From Paralithodes platypus (lineage: Eukaryota; Arthropoda; Malacostraca; Decapoda; Lithodidae), in assembly GCA_032716605.1 (NCBI GenBank), contig CM064492.1, positions 52,413,382-52,477,381 on the forward strand: a DNA stretch of 64,000 bases, in the 5' to 3' direction. Positions 10,560-22,283 of this stretch are shown one piece after another. The notes under the pieces are model-generated. The model did not search any database and was not told the origin of the DNA. It saw only the letters and a program-made list of their open reading frames with translations. The translations under genes were made by a program, and so were the position numbers. Numbering within the stretch: position 1 is the stretch's first letter; each line of letters opens with the position of its first letter.

Positions 10560-11585
10560 ATGTGGATGAGGGAGACAACAGACAGAACTGCCTGTGACGA
10601 GTGCGTCCCCCAGAGTTGAAAGAGTAACAGGGCCAAAATCAAGGAATGTTCGAGCCAAAATGCCTGGACACACGGAGTTTGAAGAAATTTAAGTCATAGG
10701 ATGAGGAGAAGATGGATTCTGGGAGAGAGTTCTAGAGTTCAGCTGTTGAATAGAAGAAGGTTTGAGAATATTGTTTCACTCTTGGATTGGAGAGTTGCAC
10801 AGAGTAAGGATGGGATTGTGTTGCAAGACGGGTGTTATGGGTGTTACGTACTCTACGTAAAAGAGGTGGTATACACATAGAGCTCTGAGGAACATTTATT
10901 ATGGTAATAGTGGTAGAATAGCGAGAGAGATGCAACACTGCGGCGAAGAGAAAGAGATTGCAAAGAGCCAGTGAGTCGACGTAAGTTAACGAGACAAAAG
11001 GCTTTCTTTTCTACTTTGTTGAGAAGTGCTGTGCTAGGGGATCCTCCGCACACCTGCGAACAATACTCAATACATTGACGCACTGTGCCCCTGTATAGAG
11101 CAAGAAGTTGTGCAGGGGTTAAGAACCCCCAGAGGCGGTTGAGCATACCCAGCTTCTGGGAAGCTGTTTTAGCAAGGGTGGTAATATGGTCTTTCCAAGT
11201 GAGATCAGGAGAAAAAGAGACTCCTAGAATACTGAGAGAATATGAAGGATTCATTTGTGTATTGGTGAAGTATAAGGGATAGTCCTGTGGGTATATTTTA
11301 CAGGCAGATAAATGGAGAAATTGGGTTTTGGAAGCATTGAAAGCAAACAGAATTTCTCTGTCCCAATTGGAAATGGCTGATAGGTCAAAAGTTAAGTGTT
11401 TTATGGCATCATCACGTGATTTTTTTGAGTGCTTGCTTGCTGGGGGTTCTGGAAATAGTGAACAGTGTAAGGTAGAGTCACCAGCATATGAATTGATAGG
11501 GCTGGAGGTACAGTTGAGAAGATCATTAATGAATATTAGAAAGAGAATTGGAGATAAGACAGAGCCCTGAGGAACACGGGGGTTG
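10560..11585 (-). pseudogene. Jockey-type LINE reverse transcriptase, 3' part, inactive
   Basis: Read on the minus strand from 11585, the sequence encodes the central and C-terminal part of a non-LTR reverse transcriptase. A V-P-Q-G-S-V-L-S-P motif sits at the truncated 5' edge, which abuts a (TA)n tract. The polymerase box follows at 11477-11488, then the 'LGV-x-F-S-P-D-L-T-W-K-DH' block (about 11215) and the conserved C-terminal 'P-x-Q-L-L-A-L-Y' and 'EYC' region. At the polymerase box the codons read Y-A-G-D rather than the usual Y-A-D-D, so one of the paired metal-binding aspartates is lost. A frameshift near 10870-10940 moves the rest into another frame, where a typical 'LWNSLP'-like tail is broken by a stop. 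In live families this protein reverse-transcribes its own RNA at a nicked target. The 5' half, endonuclease and ORF1 are missing. The family call is firm and the subfamily uncertain. Confidence 0.85.

Positions 11586-11587
<2 letters not shown>

Positions 11588-11665
<78 letters not shown>
11588..11665. repeat. (TA)n tract
   Basis: About 78 bases of TA, directly at the truncated 5' edge of the LINE fragment. Confidence 0.95.
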
Positions 11666-11669
<4 letters not shown>

Positions 11670-11689
11670 AAGTAGGCAGTATGTTTTCA

Positions 11690-12500
11690 TTGAGGCAAAA
11701 TTTATTAAAGACCAAGGGATATTTGTTTTTTACTAACTTTTTACTTGTTTTTCAATATTTCTCACTGTATGTCTGATTTCATCATTCAAATGATATATTA
11801 AGTTTCCAAAGTTCATTATTATTTTCAATTAGGTGTTGAATAAAACGTCAACTTTCATTTTGTTTGTCCTATTATTTATTCACTAAACGTGTTGTGCTTT
11901 CTTTGCACATCTTCAGTAGATATGTAAAAGTAAAAAATATGAATTACTATATGTTTCTTCAATTATGAAATAAATAGTTAACCTTTGTTTAAAAGAACAA
12001 GTGAGTGTTCTCAGACATTAACTGAAATATATAAATATCACTTTCATATCGAACTACGCTAATTTAATTAAAACACACTAGTTGTATAACACTGGGTCAG
12101 TGGTCAGTGTATATATACTGTATATATTGCCGGACGTCTTACTCTCCCTTATGAGGGTGGCCAAACATTAAATGCCCCCAAATGGACCTATCCCCTGTGA
12201 TGAAAACCTGTTTCCAGTTTACTGAAGGACCTACAAGATTGACCAGTCAACTTAGGGTCCGTCCGACTCCAAGACCTTCTATGTATCTTTTCAGCAATAC
12301 TTTTCTACAGTGGTGTGCGGCTAGTCCATCCACTAACCTGCTCCATCCTTAGGTAAACAGTACGGATTTGTATAAGGTTTATTCCCCTAGACAGGTTGCC
12401 GACCAAGGCTGACGAGTCCCATCCACCCAAATTTGTATAAGGTTGTCTCCCCTAGATGGGTTGCCAACCAAGGCTAACGAGTCCCATGCAAACTATTTAC
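11690..12500. other. Unassigned AT-rich stretch with a local direct repeat
   Basis: No gene seen. A ~45 bp block ('atttgtataaggtt...tcccctaga') occurs twice, near 12368 and 12430. The section ends in a (TA)n tract at 12507-12560. Confidence 0.4.
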
Positions 12501-12502
12501 TG

Positions 12503-12563
<61 letters not shown>

Positions 12564-12569
12564 AACCAT

Positions 12570-12960
12570 CAGAACCCAGTAAAAAAAACCCACAAATCAT
12601 TCGAAAAAGAAGACAGGAAGCATCAGAAAAAAAGACAAGATCCATCAAGCCAAAGCCAGGAACCATTAGAAAGAAAATACAACTTATCAGAAGAAGACAC
12701 GAATCATAAACAAAAATACAAATCATCAGAAAAAAACACGAATCATGAGAAAAAAGAAACGCATCGTAAGAAGAAAAAAAACAGGAATTATCAGACATTA
12801 AACACTCATAAAAATAAGACATAAGTCATCAGAAAATAACACATCATCAGAAAAATAACACAAAACATCAGAAAAAGAAAGGTAAACTTGAGAAAAACAG
12901 GAGGCATCAGAAAAAAGAGAGAAACCATCAGAACCCAGCCAGAGGAAACAGTCAGTCACC
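12570..12960. repeat. Degenerate minisatellite, ~20-26 bp unit with ATCAGAAAAA
   Basis: The core 'catcagaaaaa' or 'catcagaa' recurs about a dozen times with variable spacers ('cacgaatcat', 'gacaggaagc'). The long open frames here are lysine-rich artefacts. Confidence 0.75.
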
Positions 12961-13119
12961 ATAACCCTATGCTGGAAGACAATGATACAAACTTTATAAA
13001 CTGGGGGAGGGTGTCGGCTGGATTACAAAAAAAGACGACGGGAGTACTGAGAGATTCCCATGCAAACGAGCGGAGGGAAGGCTGGTGAAGGGAGAGCATC
13101 TCTACAGTATACCCTGTTC

Positions 13120-13340
13120 CATAAAGGTAGGTCAGACAATGTGAACCTAATCTTTAAAGCTCAAAAAGGGCTGAAGCAAATTAGTTGTAAATTTCCACAC
13201 CTATTTCCTGGCTGACCCTTCTCAAATGGTAGAAATGTTAGCTCGCTTTCTCTAGTTGTGTGTGAGTTATAGAGGTTAATGTTTAAGAGTTCTGGCCTTC
13301 TTACTTGGAACAGGGTATAGGTGACAGAGGGGGCAAGAAG
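13120..13340. mobile_element. Short MITE L, copy 2
   Basis: Shares 'tgtaaatttccacacctatt', 'cctggctgacccttc' and 'gagttatagaggtta' with the copy at 4408-4622. Confidence 0.55.
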
Positions 13341-13940
13341 TTGAGTGCTGTAGGAATTTGTTTGCCCTCTCGTCTGAAGACATTGATGGATATTCTCTAT
13401 CTACCTATCATTCTATCTCGTTCAGTGGCAGATAAGGAAACAGGCGTTGCAACGAACTGAAGGCCTCCGCCGAACACTGTCAATCACTCAACCGCTCCAA
13501 AGCCTTTTCCTTCCTAGTTCTCTCCTTCCTGACAACTCGTTCGGGTGATCCAGTCCAGCAAGCATAACAATACAAATAAAAACAATATTAAAGGTGAAAA
13601 GACTGGTAATAATCCACCCGTTGGTCCCAGAAGGCACTTCATTCACTGCCGAACAATATCAATCAATACATCTTGCATCAAGCATATGTAAAATGTGTGA
13701 AATATAAATCTGCAACAAAATCGCAAACTACATCAAAAGTGACAGCCTTAATAAAAGTTCGCAAAATAGTTTCCGATTCAAGGGCTCGAGCCTGAAAAAA
13801 ATCCTTAAATTTGTTTCCCATATTTTATTATATGGTAATAACATAGTTTATCTTGATTTTCAAAAGGTAACATAACACTCCCTCACAAAAGAAAAGTAAA
13901 GATGTTATAAGCCCATGTCATGCATGGCCATGTGTTCTGA
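13340..13940. other. Unassigned non-coding stretch
   Basis: No long frames, no repeat shared with the rest of the window that I could see. Confidence 0.35.
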
Positions 13941-14570
13941 TGGAATAAGAATTGGTTAACAGATCGACTACAATGACTAGTAATAAACGACAAGGCCTAA
14001 AAACTGGATATAAGATTCAAGTGGTGGGCCACAAGGATCAGTGCTTGGACCTGTTTAGTTCTATATATACATTGATGACGAACTTTCATGCAGAACCTAC
14101 ACATTTGCTGAGGAAACAAAAATAGCATATTAAAGCTAGCATCACACATAATTCATATTGAAAATATTTAACTTATCAAACTGGAACCAGATTTAAGAAA
14201 GTAATTTTGGCATAGATAAATATAAAGTGTTTCAAATATGGATAAAAAACGAACACACACATTATTCAGGGAAGAGAAGTCTACTCAGAAGCATCAAAAA
14301 GTAAACTAACCTGGGCGAAAGTATATTATTATGAACGAAATACAACAAAATAACAAAAATACAAACGCGTGTCAGTAATAAAGCGTTTATGCAGAATAAT
14401 GGAAACAGCTAAAGTATTTAATAGAGTGTAACTAAACATGATCTCAACTTAGGAATATACCATATTGGGAGCTACTAAAAGAGATAAATTTCTCTGGTTT
14501 GACAAGGTATAGATTAAGAGGAACGTAGATTTATATTCAACCATCAAGAGTTAGGACAATATGGATGATA
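13940..14570 (+). pseudogene. Old non-LTR reverse transcriptase relic
   Basis: Scattered in shifting frames are a 'P-Q-G-S-V-L-G-P-V' block (about 14029-14060), 'F-Y-I-Y-I-D-D-E', then 'T-F-A-E-E-T-K-I' (14101-14121) where live enzymes have F-A-D-D. After these come a weak 'L-S-N-W-N' block and C-terminal fragments ('I-F-N-H-Q-E-L'). The spacing matches the RT region of CR1/jockey-like LINEs. Stops and frameshifts are frequent, so this copy is much older than the one at 10560-11585. Confidence 0.6.
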
Positions 14571-14588
14571 TTAAAAATTAACTACGAA

Positions 14589-14811
14589 TATTAACGCTTT
14601 CAGGATCATGAAGCGTTGTAGCAGATTATTTTTGGCTATTATTAGACGATTTTATGAAGCTTAGGAGATACCTCTAGCAATCAAAGGGGTAAATTCGATC
14701 TCATTTGACATTTCGACTCACGCAGATCCCTCCGCTACTTAATAAAACTGTAGTAATAACCACAATAAAATGTCAAAATGCGTCATAATCCACGAGTGGT
14801 AAAATGTTCAC
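14589..14811. mobile_element. Fold-back element E1
   Basis: Left arm 'caggatcatgaagcgttg' with 'ttggctattattagacg'; right arm 'aaatgtcaaaatgcgtcat'. The central word 'gactcacgcagatccctcc' is E-type. Confidence 0.65.
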
Positions 14812-14938
14812 TTTTGATCATGACAAGGAACCATTATCGGAAAGAAAACTAAATTAATAGAGTGGTTAGCTTGTGGAATCAATTGCTTATTTTTGTTGAA
14901 GAGTGCGGCAGAGTTTAAACATTTTAATATCATCGGCC

Positions 14939-15712
14939 TTAACCCCTTGAGGATTATTTCGACAGTTTATCTTGGTTATCAGTAGACGAATGTATACAAC
15001 TTAGGAAAGATATTGGGGAAAGAAAAGAGCAAAACCTATTTCAATTAACCTTCGAACTTCCATATACCTGTTCCTAATCGGAGAATAATCGTCTAATGAT
15101 AGCCAGAATAAACTGTCAAAATGCATCCTAATCCTCAAAGGGTGAAAGAAGTAAAACTATCTCAATTAACTCTCCGACTTCCACATACCTGTTTCTAATA
15201 TTTATAAAATCGTTTAATAATAGTCATAATTAAATGTAAAAAAGCGTCATAATCCTCAAAGGGTTAAACAAGTAAAGACTGCTTAATTCCATATACCCAT
15301 TCTTAAGGGGAGGCAGACCGTTTTTTTGGACCCCCTTCTCCCTAATGTTTAGCCCCATTAGTTTGGCGATTTTAACACCCTTCGCCCCATTTCGTTGTCA
15401 ATGTTAAGACCTTTCGTACCATTGAAGTGTCTATTATTTCCTGGCGAGCGATAGCGAGCCTGCAATTTTAAGAGGAACCGGCCTTCGGCCGGGAAATGTT
15501 TCTACCAAAAAATTTACAAATTTATCTTGAAGGGGGGTATAGGGGGTGTTTTTGTAAGCTTGATGGAGGTCTAGGGAGGAAAATGAAAACAATATATGAA
15601 TAAATTAATTAATAAACCAAACAAACGGTCAGTCTCCCCTTAATCTGATTAAAATCGTCTAATAATAGCCAGAATTAACAATCAAAAGGCTTCATAATCC
15701 TCAATGGGTTAA
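14939..15712. mobile_element. E1 element followed by two extra right arms in tandem, last one split by MITE-A
   Basis: A full E1 (14939-15141, with TTAA at its left end) is followed by a second right arm (15142-15267) and a third (15268-15712). Each begins near 'gtaaaac/gtaaaga' and ends 'cataatcctcaa(a/t)GGGTTAA'. The third is interrupted by MITE-A at 15303-15643; the words either side ('cccattct' and 'ctgattaaaatcgtctaat') join up as in other E1 copies. The order of events is E1, then arm duplication, then MITE-A. Confidence 0.65.
15303..15643 (+). mobile_element. MITE-A copy nested in E1
   Basis: TTAA at 15303-15306 and 15640-15643. Internal blocks are 'gttta gccccattag' type, 'cctggcgagcgatagcgagc', the palindrome CCGGCCTTCGGCCGG, and 'gcttgatggaggtctaggga'. 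About 341 bp. Confidence 0.8.
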
Positions 15713-15769
15713 ACATGTACCTTGTCTTGAATCCCCGATAGGCTGAGTATCCGAGGTTGTATCCGTTTG

Positions 15770-16110
15770 TTGTTCTTTTTCTGACGGAACTCGTGGGAAT
15801 TTCACGCTGATATATTGTTTTTTATGTCCTTCGTATTCCAACCTTTCCATTCTATTTCAAGCTGATATTTTGACATCTATTCTTGTTTCCCAAACGTTTG
15901 TTGTTGTATCTCTCCTTCCTTTCCAGACTTTTCTATTCTGTGTCAAACTGATATATTTCTAGCTATCCTTCGCTTGTTAACGTTTCTATCCTTTTTCAAG
16001 CTACAATATGTGCATCTATTTTTTATTTCCCAACATTTCCATCATTTTTCAAGCTATTAATTTTATAATTATCTAACCTTCGGTTGTTTTCCATTTGTTT
16101 TCCAAATATA
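15770..16110. repeat. Degenerate tandem repeat, ~60-80 bp unit
   Basis: The motif 'tttcaagct(g)atat' with 'catctatt', 'cccaaacgttt' and 'ccttcg' recurs about five times with heavy divergence. Confidence 0.5.
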
Positions 16111-16325
16111 TATTTATATATCAATACCGAACATTTGCCAATCCATTTTCATCCCTTCCCAATTCCTTTTTCAATATGAAACATTCAACAATCAAATGTG
16201 TGAGAATCAGGAAGTCTGTCGTTGCTTGATTTCCTGTGCAAGAACACAAACGAATGGCATAAATGTATAAAAAAAAAAAAAAAAAAAAAATCAGTATATA
16301 CCGGTATATATATACATATACATTA

Positions 16326-17319
16326 GGGTGGTCCACCAAAAATATGTTTATACTTCTATTCCTCCACAAGGTTATTTTTTGTCCATTACCCATAGGTTAC
16401 AAGTCTATGAAATTTCATGGCGATGAAACTTAATTTAGAGGTCGCCCCATCATCTCGCTTTCTATCATAGGATTTAACCCGGAAAATATCACATACCCGA
16501 ATTGGAGCACTTCCCGACATCACAGACCCAAATGGTGTTGATTTCTGAATTCTCCGGGGTTGGTAACCCCATAGACACATTCTATCAACTAAAAACTGAT
16601 ATACAGCTGTCTGAATGCTGATTTTCATTATTTGGTTTTCATACCGTAAATTAGGGGTAGGCCATACCCTGGTTAGGGTACTTCTAATAGAGATAGAACA
16701 AAATGGTTTGCATTTTTGAACTCAGAAGGGTCGATTTACACATAGAAATGCTTTCATATTTCATTTATTTACTAAAACCTGCAAACTATGACAGAAAATT
16801 TCAATTTCTCTATTTTCCTATAGAAAACCAATTTTTTTGGCAATATTTTGTGAATTGTCAATAAATCAGTGTCGATGAAACCACTTCTATGTGTAAATCG
16901 ACCCTTCTGAGTTCAAAAATGCGAACCATTTTGCTTTATCTCTACTAGAAGTACCCTAACCAGGGTATGGCCTACCCCTAAAATTTACTGTGAAAACCAA
17001 ATAATGAAATTCAGCATTCAGACAGCTGTATATCAGTTTTTAGTTGATAAAATGTGGTCTATGGGGTTATCAACTCCGGATTATTCAGAAATCAACACCA
17101 TTTGGGTCTGTGATGTCGGGAAGTGCTCCAATTCGGGTATGTGATATTTTCCGGGTTAAATCCTATAATAGAAAGCGAGATGATGGGGCGACCTCTAAAT
17201 ATCATTGTATCGCGATGAAATTTTGCACACAAGGAGAGGAATGCAACACGGAAAAAAGCAGCTGTGTGGAGAAAGGACCAGTGCACTTTGAAATTATACC
17301 CCCTCTTCTTGGACCACCC
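16326..17319. mobile_element. 994-bp palindromic element M flanked by TA
   Basis: The ends GGGTGGTCCA and TGGACCACCC are exact inverses, each bordered by TA (16324-16325 and 17320-17321). Inverted similarity continues through almost the whole element: 16386-16628 pairs with 17044-17240, and 16645-16770 pairs with 16855-16985 ('cgatttacacatagaa' against 'ttctatgtgtaaatcg'). Only about 90 bases at the centre are unpaired. The mirrored open frames reflect this symmetry. A TA target with no transposase suggests a Tc1/mariner-type non-autonomous fold-back element. Confidence 0.8.
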
Positions 17320-17469
17320 TAATATACATATACTGTATATATATATAATAATATAAATAAAACATGTGAAATGCTACGATTTAATGCATCATAGTCTGTG
17401 TGTATGTTCGTAGTCATAAATACTTGAGCACCTGCATATGATATAAATAAAACAGTGAACATTAATCCT

Positions 17470-18069
17470 TTAACCCATTAAGCACGCACAGGGTGTAGTG
17501 AACACCACAGTTCTGGGCGGCAATATTAGGCTCCATTCCTGCCTATAATCATCATTTTACGATAAATATCGTTATTACTTATTCATATGCACCTATTTTA
17601 CCTTTAATATAAAGATAGCAACCTGTAACAACAATAAAACGAGTGGGAATATCATTTGTGTGGTCAAAATCGCGAATTGTAAGCGAGTGGCTCAGTCAAC
17701 AATTGTGAGCCAGCCGGCCTCACATCCTCCTCTCTCGAGGCCTGGAGAGAGACTGAGGCCTGTATCTCTCTCTCTCGCTCTTTCCCACGCATAGACACAC
17801 AGATGACCACACCCTATGATCGGTGTGGAGATGTTTACACAAAAATATACCAATGAATAAGGGAATAACAGGGAAAATAGGTGATAATTGAAGGGAGCGG
17901 GGGAAGGAGCGGATGTGGAGGAGTGATATGAGGTATGGAGGGGGAAAACAAATGTTTTAAGTGCTACTGGGGCCTTTTAAAAGGTTTTTCTTAGGCCTTC
18001 CCTCTCAAGAGCTTTCTCGCCGTTGCCCAGTAAAACCTATTAAGAGTGTTCTTGCCGTTCCCGGGTTAA
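17470..18069. mobile_element. Possible TTAA-flanked element N
   Basis: Begins TTAACCCATTAAGCACG and ends GTTCCCGGGTTAA, with TTAA at 17470-17473 and 18066-18069. E1-like sequence lies on the right. The inverted match at the ends is short (TTAACCC/GGGTTAA), and no second copy is present, so the call is tentative. Confidence 0.45.
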
Positions 18070-18074
18070 GAATT

Positions 18075-18315
18075 TTTGAGATCGTATTAACCCCTGTGAT
18101 TCCTAGATATCCTTCCTAAATTGCATAAATCATCTAATTATAGCCAGATTAAACTGTCAAAACGTGTCAAATTCGTCAAGGGCTTTATCAAGTTTTCAAT
18201 ATGTTTCGTCAGGGTATCATAATTGTTCCTTAACCCTTTGGGAATCACGGCACGTTTTGGCAGTTTCTTCTGGCTTTCTGTAGACGTTTTTAGGCAGCTT
18301 AGAAAGACGGTCAAG
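18075..18315. mobile_element. E1 arms, disrupted
   Basis: A right arm (18085-18185, 'catctaattatagccagatt') is followed by a left arm (18228-18312, 'ttctggctttctgtagacg'). This reversed order suggests neighbouring half-copies. Confidence 0.5.
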
Positions 18316-18671
18316 GTTATCATATGTCACCAATTCAAAGTGCAACAAATGGTAAAGAGGGCAGTGGAGGAGTATGAGGTAAAATTAATAAAAGAGATAC
18401 AGGAAGATAGGGACAATACAAAGTTATGGATAAATATAAGGATTACAAAGGGACACGAAGAGAAGAGAAAATAACCACATATATACTGTAATGATGGAAA
18501 GTTATTAGATCTGAGGAAGCGGGAAAGGCACTGGCAGATATTTTGGGGTCGAACATATATAGGAAGTATGAACATTTAGTTGAAACAGTTTGGAATGCTA
18601 ATATAAAGAGATCATATAAAAAGAGTTGTAGAAGAACAGAATGAAAGGCATGTAAATAATTAAAAATTTAG

Positions 18672-18930
18672 GGTTTAGTCAGTAGAGCGCCGGCTGCTGA
18701 TGAAAGGGTCGGCGGATCTAGCCCGCACTGTCAAAATGTTATTGGTCGATGTCAAGCCCGGGCAACTTGACCTAGAGATTCGTGGCAACGCCTAATGTTC
18801 ATGGCCTCGGGAACTACCGTCGGCTTGCAAAAAATAAATAAATAAATAAATAAAATAAATAAATATATAAAAATAATAATAATAATATTAATAATAATAA
18901 TAAAAATAATAATAATAATAAAAACAAATA
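18672..18930 (+). mobile_element. tRNA-derived SINE with AAATA/AAT tail
   Basis: 'gtttagtcagtagagcgccg' resembles a pol III A box and 'gggtcggcggatctagccc' a B box. A unique body follows ('gcccgggcaacttgacc', 'tcgggaactaccgtcgg') and ends in (AAATA)n then (AAT)n to about 18925. It lies between the linker and RT segments of the broken LINE. Target duplications were not resolved. Confidence 0.65.
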
Positions 18931-19118
18931 TAGACCTAGCATACATGATAAGCAGGACACAAATAAAAATGAAGTTACCCATAATAGCAATTGAAGAAGT
19001 AGATAAATATTGTCATTAAGTAAAACATAACAAAAATGCAGGACCAAATGGCATCAAATCTGATTTGTATTAAATATTGAGGAAGAGTGACAGGTGTAAA
19101 GGCATATTGACAGAGTGC

Positions 19119-19491
19119 TTAAGGGGGGATGGTTCACTTTTTGGGCGATTTTTGCATGTATTCATTATTTTTCTAGTTTCCTCCCTAGACCTCCATCAAA
19201 AAAAAAAAAAAAAACATCCATTAGATCCCCCTTGTAGATTAATTTGTACATTTTTCGGTAGAAAAATTACCCGGCCGAAGGCCGGTTCTTCCAACATTAC
19301 AGGCTCACTATCGTTCGCCACGGAAAAAATCGACACCTAAATAGCCCAGAAGGTCTAAATATTGACGAATAAATGGTGCGAAAGGTCTTAAAATTGACTA
19401 ACTAATGGGGCAAACATCTTAACATCTGAAAACTAATGGGGCTAAACACGAAGGAAAAAATGGTCCAGAAAACCGGCCCATCCCCCCTTAA
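19119..19491 (-). mobile_element. MITE-A copy inside the LINE
   Basis: TTAA at 19119-19122 and 19488-19491. The palindrome CCGGCCGAAGGCCGG lies near 19271-19285. Removing the element plus one TTAA leaves the LINE frame open across the junction. Confidence 0.85.
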
Positions 19492-19599
19492 ATAATATTA
19501 TAGGAAATATCGTAGAGATACCGAGGGAGTGGATGACATCAACAACAACACTAATACCTAAGGATAAACCAACCAACAGTAAACCAATTAAGACCCTTA

Positions 19600-19795
19600 G
19601 CTGGTTCCCGGACATCTCAATCAGTAGACCATTTCAACTAGTAGCTCTCAACCGGTGCCAAATCAACCAAGACCAACCAAACCAGTGCCAACATATAGCA
19701 CTAACCTAACCTAACCTAACCTAACCGTATTAGTTGATTTGGTACTAGTTGAGAGCTACTGGTTGAAATGGTCTACTGGTTAAGTTGGCCGGTCA
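19600..19795. mobile_element. Fold-back element with central CCTAA telomere-like repeat
   Basis: Left arm 'agtagaccatttcaactagt' to 'gccaaatcaac' and right arm 'gttgatttggtac' to 'tgaaatggtctact' are inverted (about 45 bp). The loop contains about five CCTAA units (19712-19735). Confidence 0.7.
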
Positions 19796-20030
19796 CCCCC
19801 TTAGCCCTATGTAACATCTCGTATATAATATTCATGGCAATAATAAAAGAAAAAGTGGAACAACATATCAGGGTAAATAATTGGGGCATGGATACACAAG
19901 CAGGGTTTACTAGTCGATGCAGAATTGAAGATATTTTTTTTAATATTTAAATATTGTATTCATAGTAGCTATAAAAACAAGAAATCACTTATCGTAACAG
20001 AAATCGATTTTAGGAATGCGTACGATTCCG

Positions 20031-20406
20031 TTAAAGGGGTCACCGTTTTTTTTTTATCTTTCTCTCTTTCCTTGGCTTGTATCCATTCGGCCCCATTCAG
20101 CCAACTGTTTTAAGACGTGTATCCCCATCCAGGTGTCGATTTCTTCCTGGCGAGCGATAGCGAGCCAGCATTGTATGGAGAAATCCGGCTTCGCCGGAGT
20201 AATTTTTCTATCGAAAAATTTACAAATTTAGCTTGCTGTCAAAACAAAAATGTATATATATGCTGGCTAGCTACAGCTCGCTAGGGAAATATTGACACTT
20301 GGATGAGGGTAAACGTCTTAAAATAGTAGGCTGAATGGGACCGAATGGATACAAGCCAAAGAGAGAGGGAGAGAAAGAGAACAAAAATCGAGGTAGGCTC
20401 CCTTAA
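20031..20406 (+). mobile_element. MITE-A2 copy inside the LINE
   Basis: TTAA at 20031-20034 and 20403-20406. A2 differs from A in its ends ('ggcttgtatccattcggccc' and its complement near the right end) and in its core palindrome TCCGGCTTCGCCGGA. It keeps the 'tcctggcgagcgatagcgag' block, and both families share 'ttctatcgaaaaa'. The LINE frame is continuous across the site. Confidence 0.85.
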
Positions 20407-20551
20407 ACGAGAGAAAATAATTGAGGCTATGATGAAATACTAGATACATCCGCAGATTATTGATACAGTAGCAAAATTATACTGTAACGATAAACAAAAA
20501 TATATGAAACAGAAAATAGAGACACAAAAAGAAATAGAGATAACTAGTGGT

Positions 20552-20755
20552 AGCGCCAACGAACTTGACCATTTTCTTGACCCCTTTACTGCTTATAACT
20601 CAAAAGGCCTAGAACAAACTGGCTGTAAATATCCACACCTATTTCCTGGTGGGCTCTTCCTTAATGATAGAAATATCAGCTCGATTGCTTTCATTCATTT
20701 TGAGTTATGAGAAATTAAGGGGTCAAGAAAATTGTCAAGTTCGTTGGCGTTACAT
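20552..20755. mobile_element. MITE L, copy 3, with 7/8-matching 8-bp target duplication
   Basis: CTAGTGGT (20544-20551) on the left and ATAGTGGT (20756-20763) on the right flank a 204-bp element. Its ends are inverted ('cgccaacgaacttgac' and 'gtcaagttcgttggcg'). The host is the 'G-I-K-Q-G-C' region of the LINE RT, whose reading resumes after the right duplication. An 8-bp duplication points to a hAT-type mobiliser. Confidence 0.75.
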
Positions 20756-21083
20756 ATAGTGGTATAAAACAGGGCTGTAAGTTATCCACAACATTATTCA
20801 AACGGATTATCTATGTTATGCTAACTGAATTAAATAAAACAAATATAGGGTTTAAAAAATGATAATTATTATATAATTATATTAATACACTGTTCTTCGG
20901 AGATGACGGCTCAAATTTAGCTCAATCAGTAGATAATGCAAGAGTGGGATTAGGAATAGTACGAGATTTTGGATTATAAATGAATATTAACAAAAGTAAT
21001 GTGCTTATATATAATATGATAATTAAACCAAATGAAATAGTGGGAGTGGTAAGAAGTAAGATTAAATATCTAGGAGTCACAAT

Positions 21084-21610
21084 GATAAATCTACAGTTAT
21101 ACTACCCCTATTTTGTGGCTATTCTGTTGGTACTAATGGGTTAATATTATTAGTAGTAGACTTAGTATGGTTTGATGATGCGCGGAAATGTATATTTGAC
21201 TTGAAATAGATGCATTGAAGTTTTACAAACCTTCGCGAACCCATAAACAGGGAACGTGAGCTGGGTTTAGACTGTCGTGCACCCATAAACAGGGAACGTG
21301 AGTTGGGTTTAGACCGGTCGCGAGACAGGTTAGTTTTCGGTTAGGTTAGGTTAGGTTAGGCTAATGTTAAAAATACTAAAATGCGACGGTCCTCGGTATT
21401 AAACAACACTGTATATCAAATAAAAAATAAAAAACAACAACAAATTACCTGAAAAACTCTATCTGGTTGGTGATAAAAAAAAATCAAAATAAGTTTTTTT
21501 CCAGTTTCCGAGTCTGCTGAACTATCCAAAAACACGCTAAAAGGCGTGTTTTGAAGGGGGGAGGTGGTGGTGGGTAGTGGGGGGAGGGGTAGTATAACTG
21601 TAGATTTACC
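21084..21610. mobile_element. hAT-like MITE O with perfect 8-bp target duplication
   Basis: GTCACAAT at 21076-21083 and 21611-21618 is a perfect direct repeat. The ends are inverted ('ataaatctacagttatacta' against its complement at 21585-21607). Inside are a ~50 bp direct duplication ('cccataaacagggaacgtga' at about 21240 and 21281) and four or five GGTTA units at 21338-21360. The LINE frame passes through one copy of the duplication without a break. Confidence 0.9.
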
Positions 21611-22283
21611 GTCACAATAACTGACAAAAAAGATTGCTTCAAACAACATAAAATATAAATTATAGACAAAGCAAGGAAATTAGCAAATCAGATACCATCA
21701 ATTTTAGAAAAGAGGAAGTATATAGTAAAGGTGAGGCAAGTAATCAAATTTACCCTAGTAATACGACCTACGCCAAGGCCGATTTTACACTCCAGGTACC
21801 CAGTTTAACGTATGGGTGGGACGAGGCGAACACGAGAGAAGGCCTGCCCAATGGCCACTGAGCAATCCTGGTTAGAAAAGAGTTGCAACAGAATACTTAT
21901 AGGGGAAACTTACTGGAAGAGTGTGGCTCTACCGTCTATTCTACACGGGAGTGATGTAATAAATTTAAAATACAACGGAAATAAATGTTTTACAAAGAGT
22001 TGAGTATAAAGTACTTAGACTAATCCTTAGAGCCCCAAAACATTCCCCAATAAGTGAATGCAGAGGAGAAATAGGAGCAACGGCGAGGGAGGCGAGATTG
22101 AAGAAATCAAAGATGACATTACATTTTGTAAACTATCTTTTAAATAAGGAAGGAACATTAGTGGGAAGAGTTTTTCATGAACTAAATTGTAACTTCAAAA
22201 AATAAACATGGGTACAGGAGTTAAAGAAGACCGCAAAAGAAACCGGATTAGACAAAATCTAATACAACATGAAGATGAAGACT

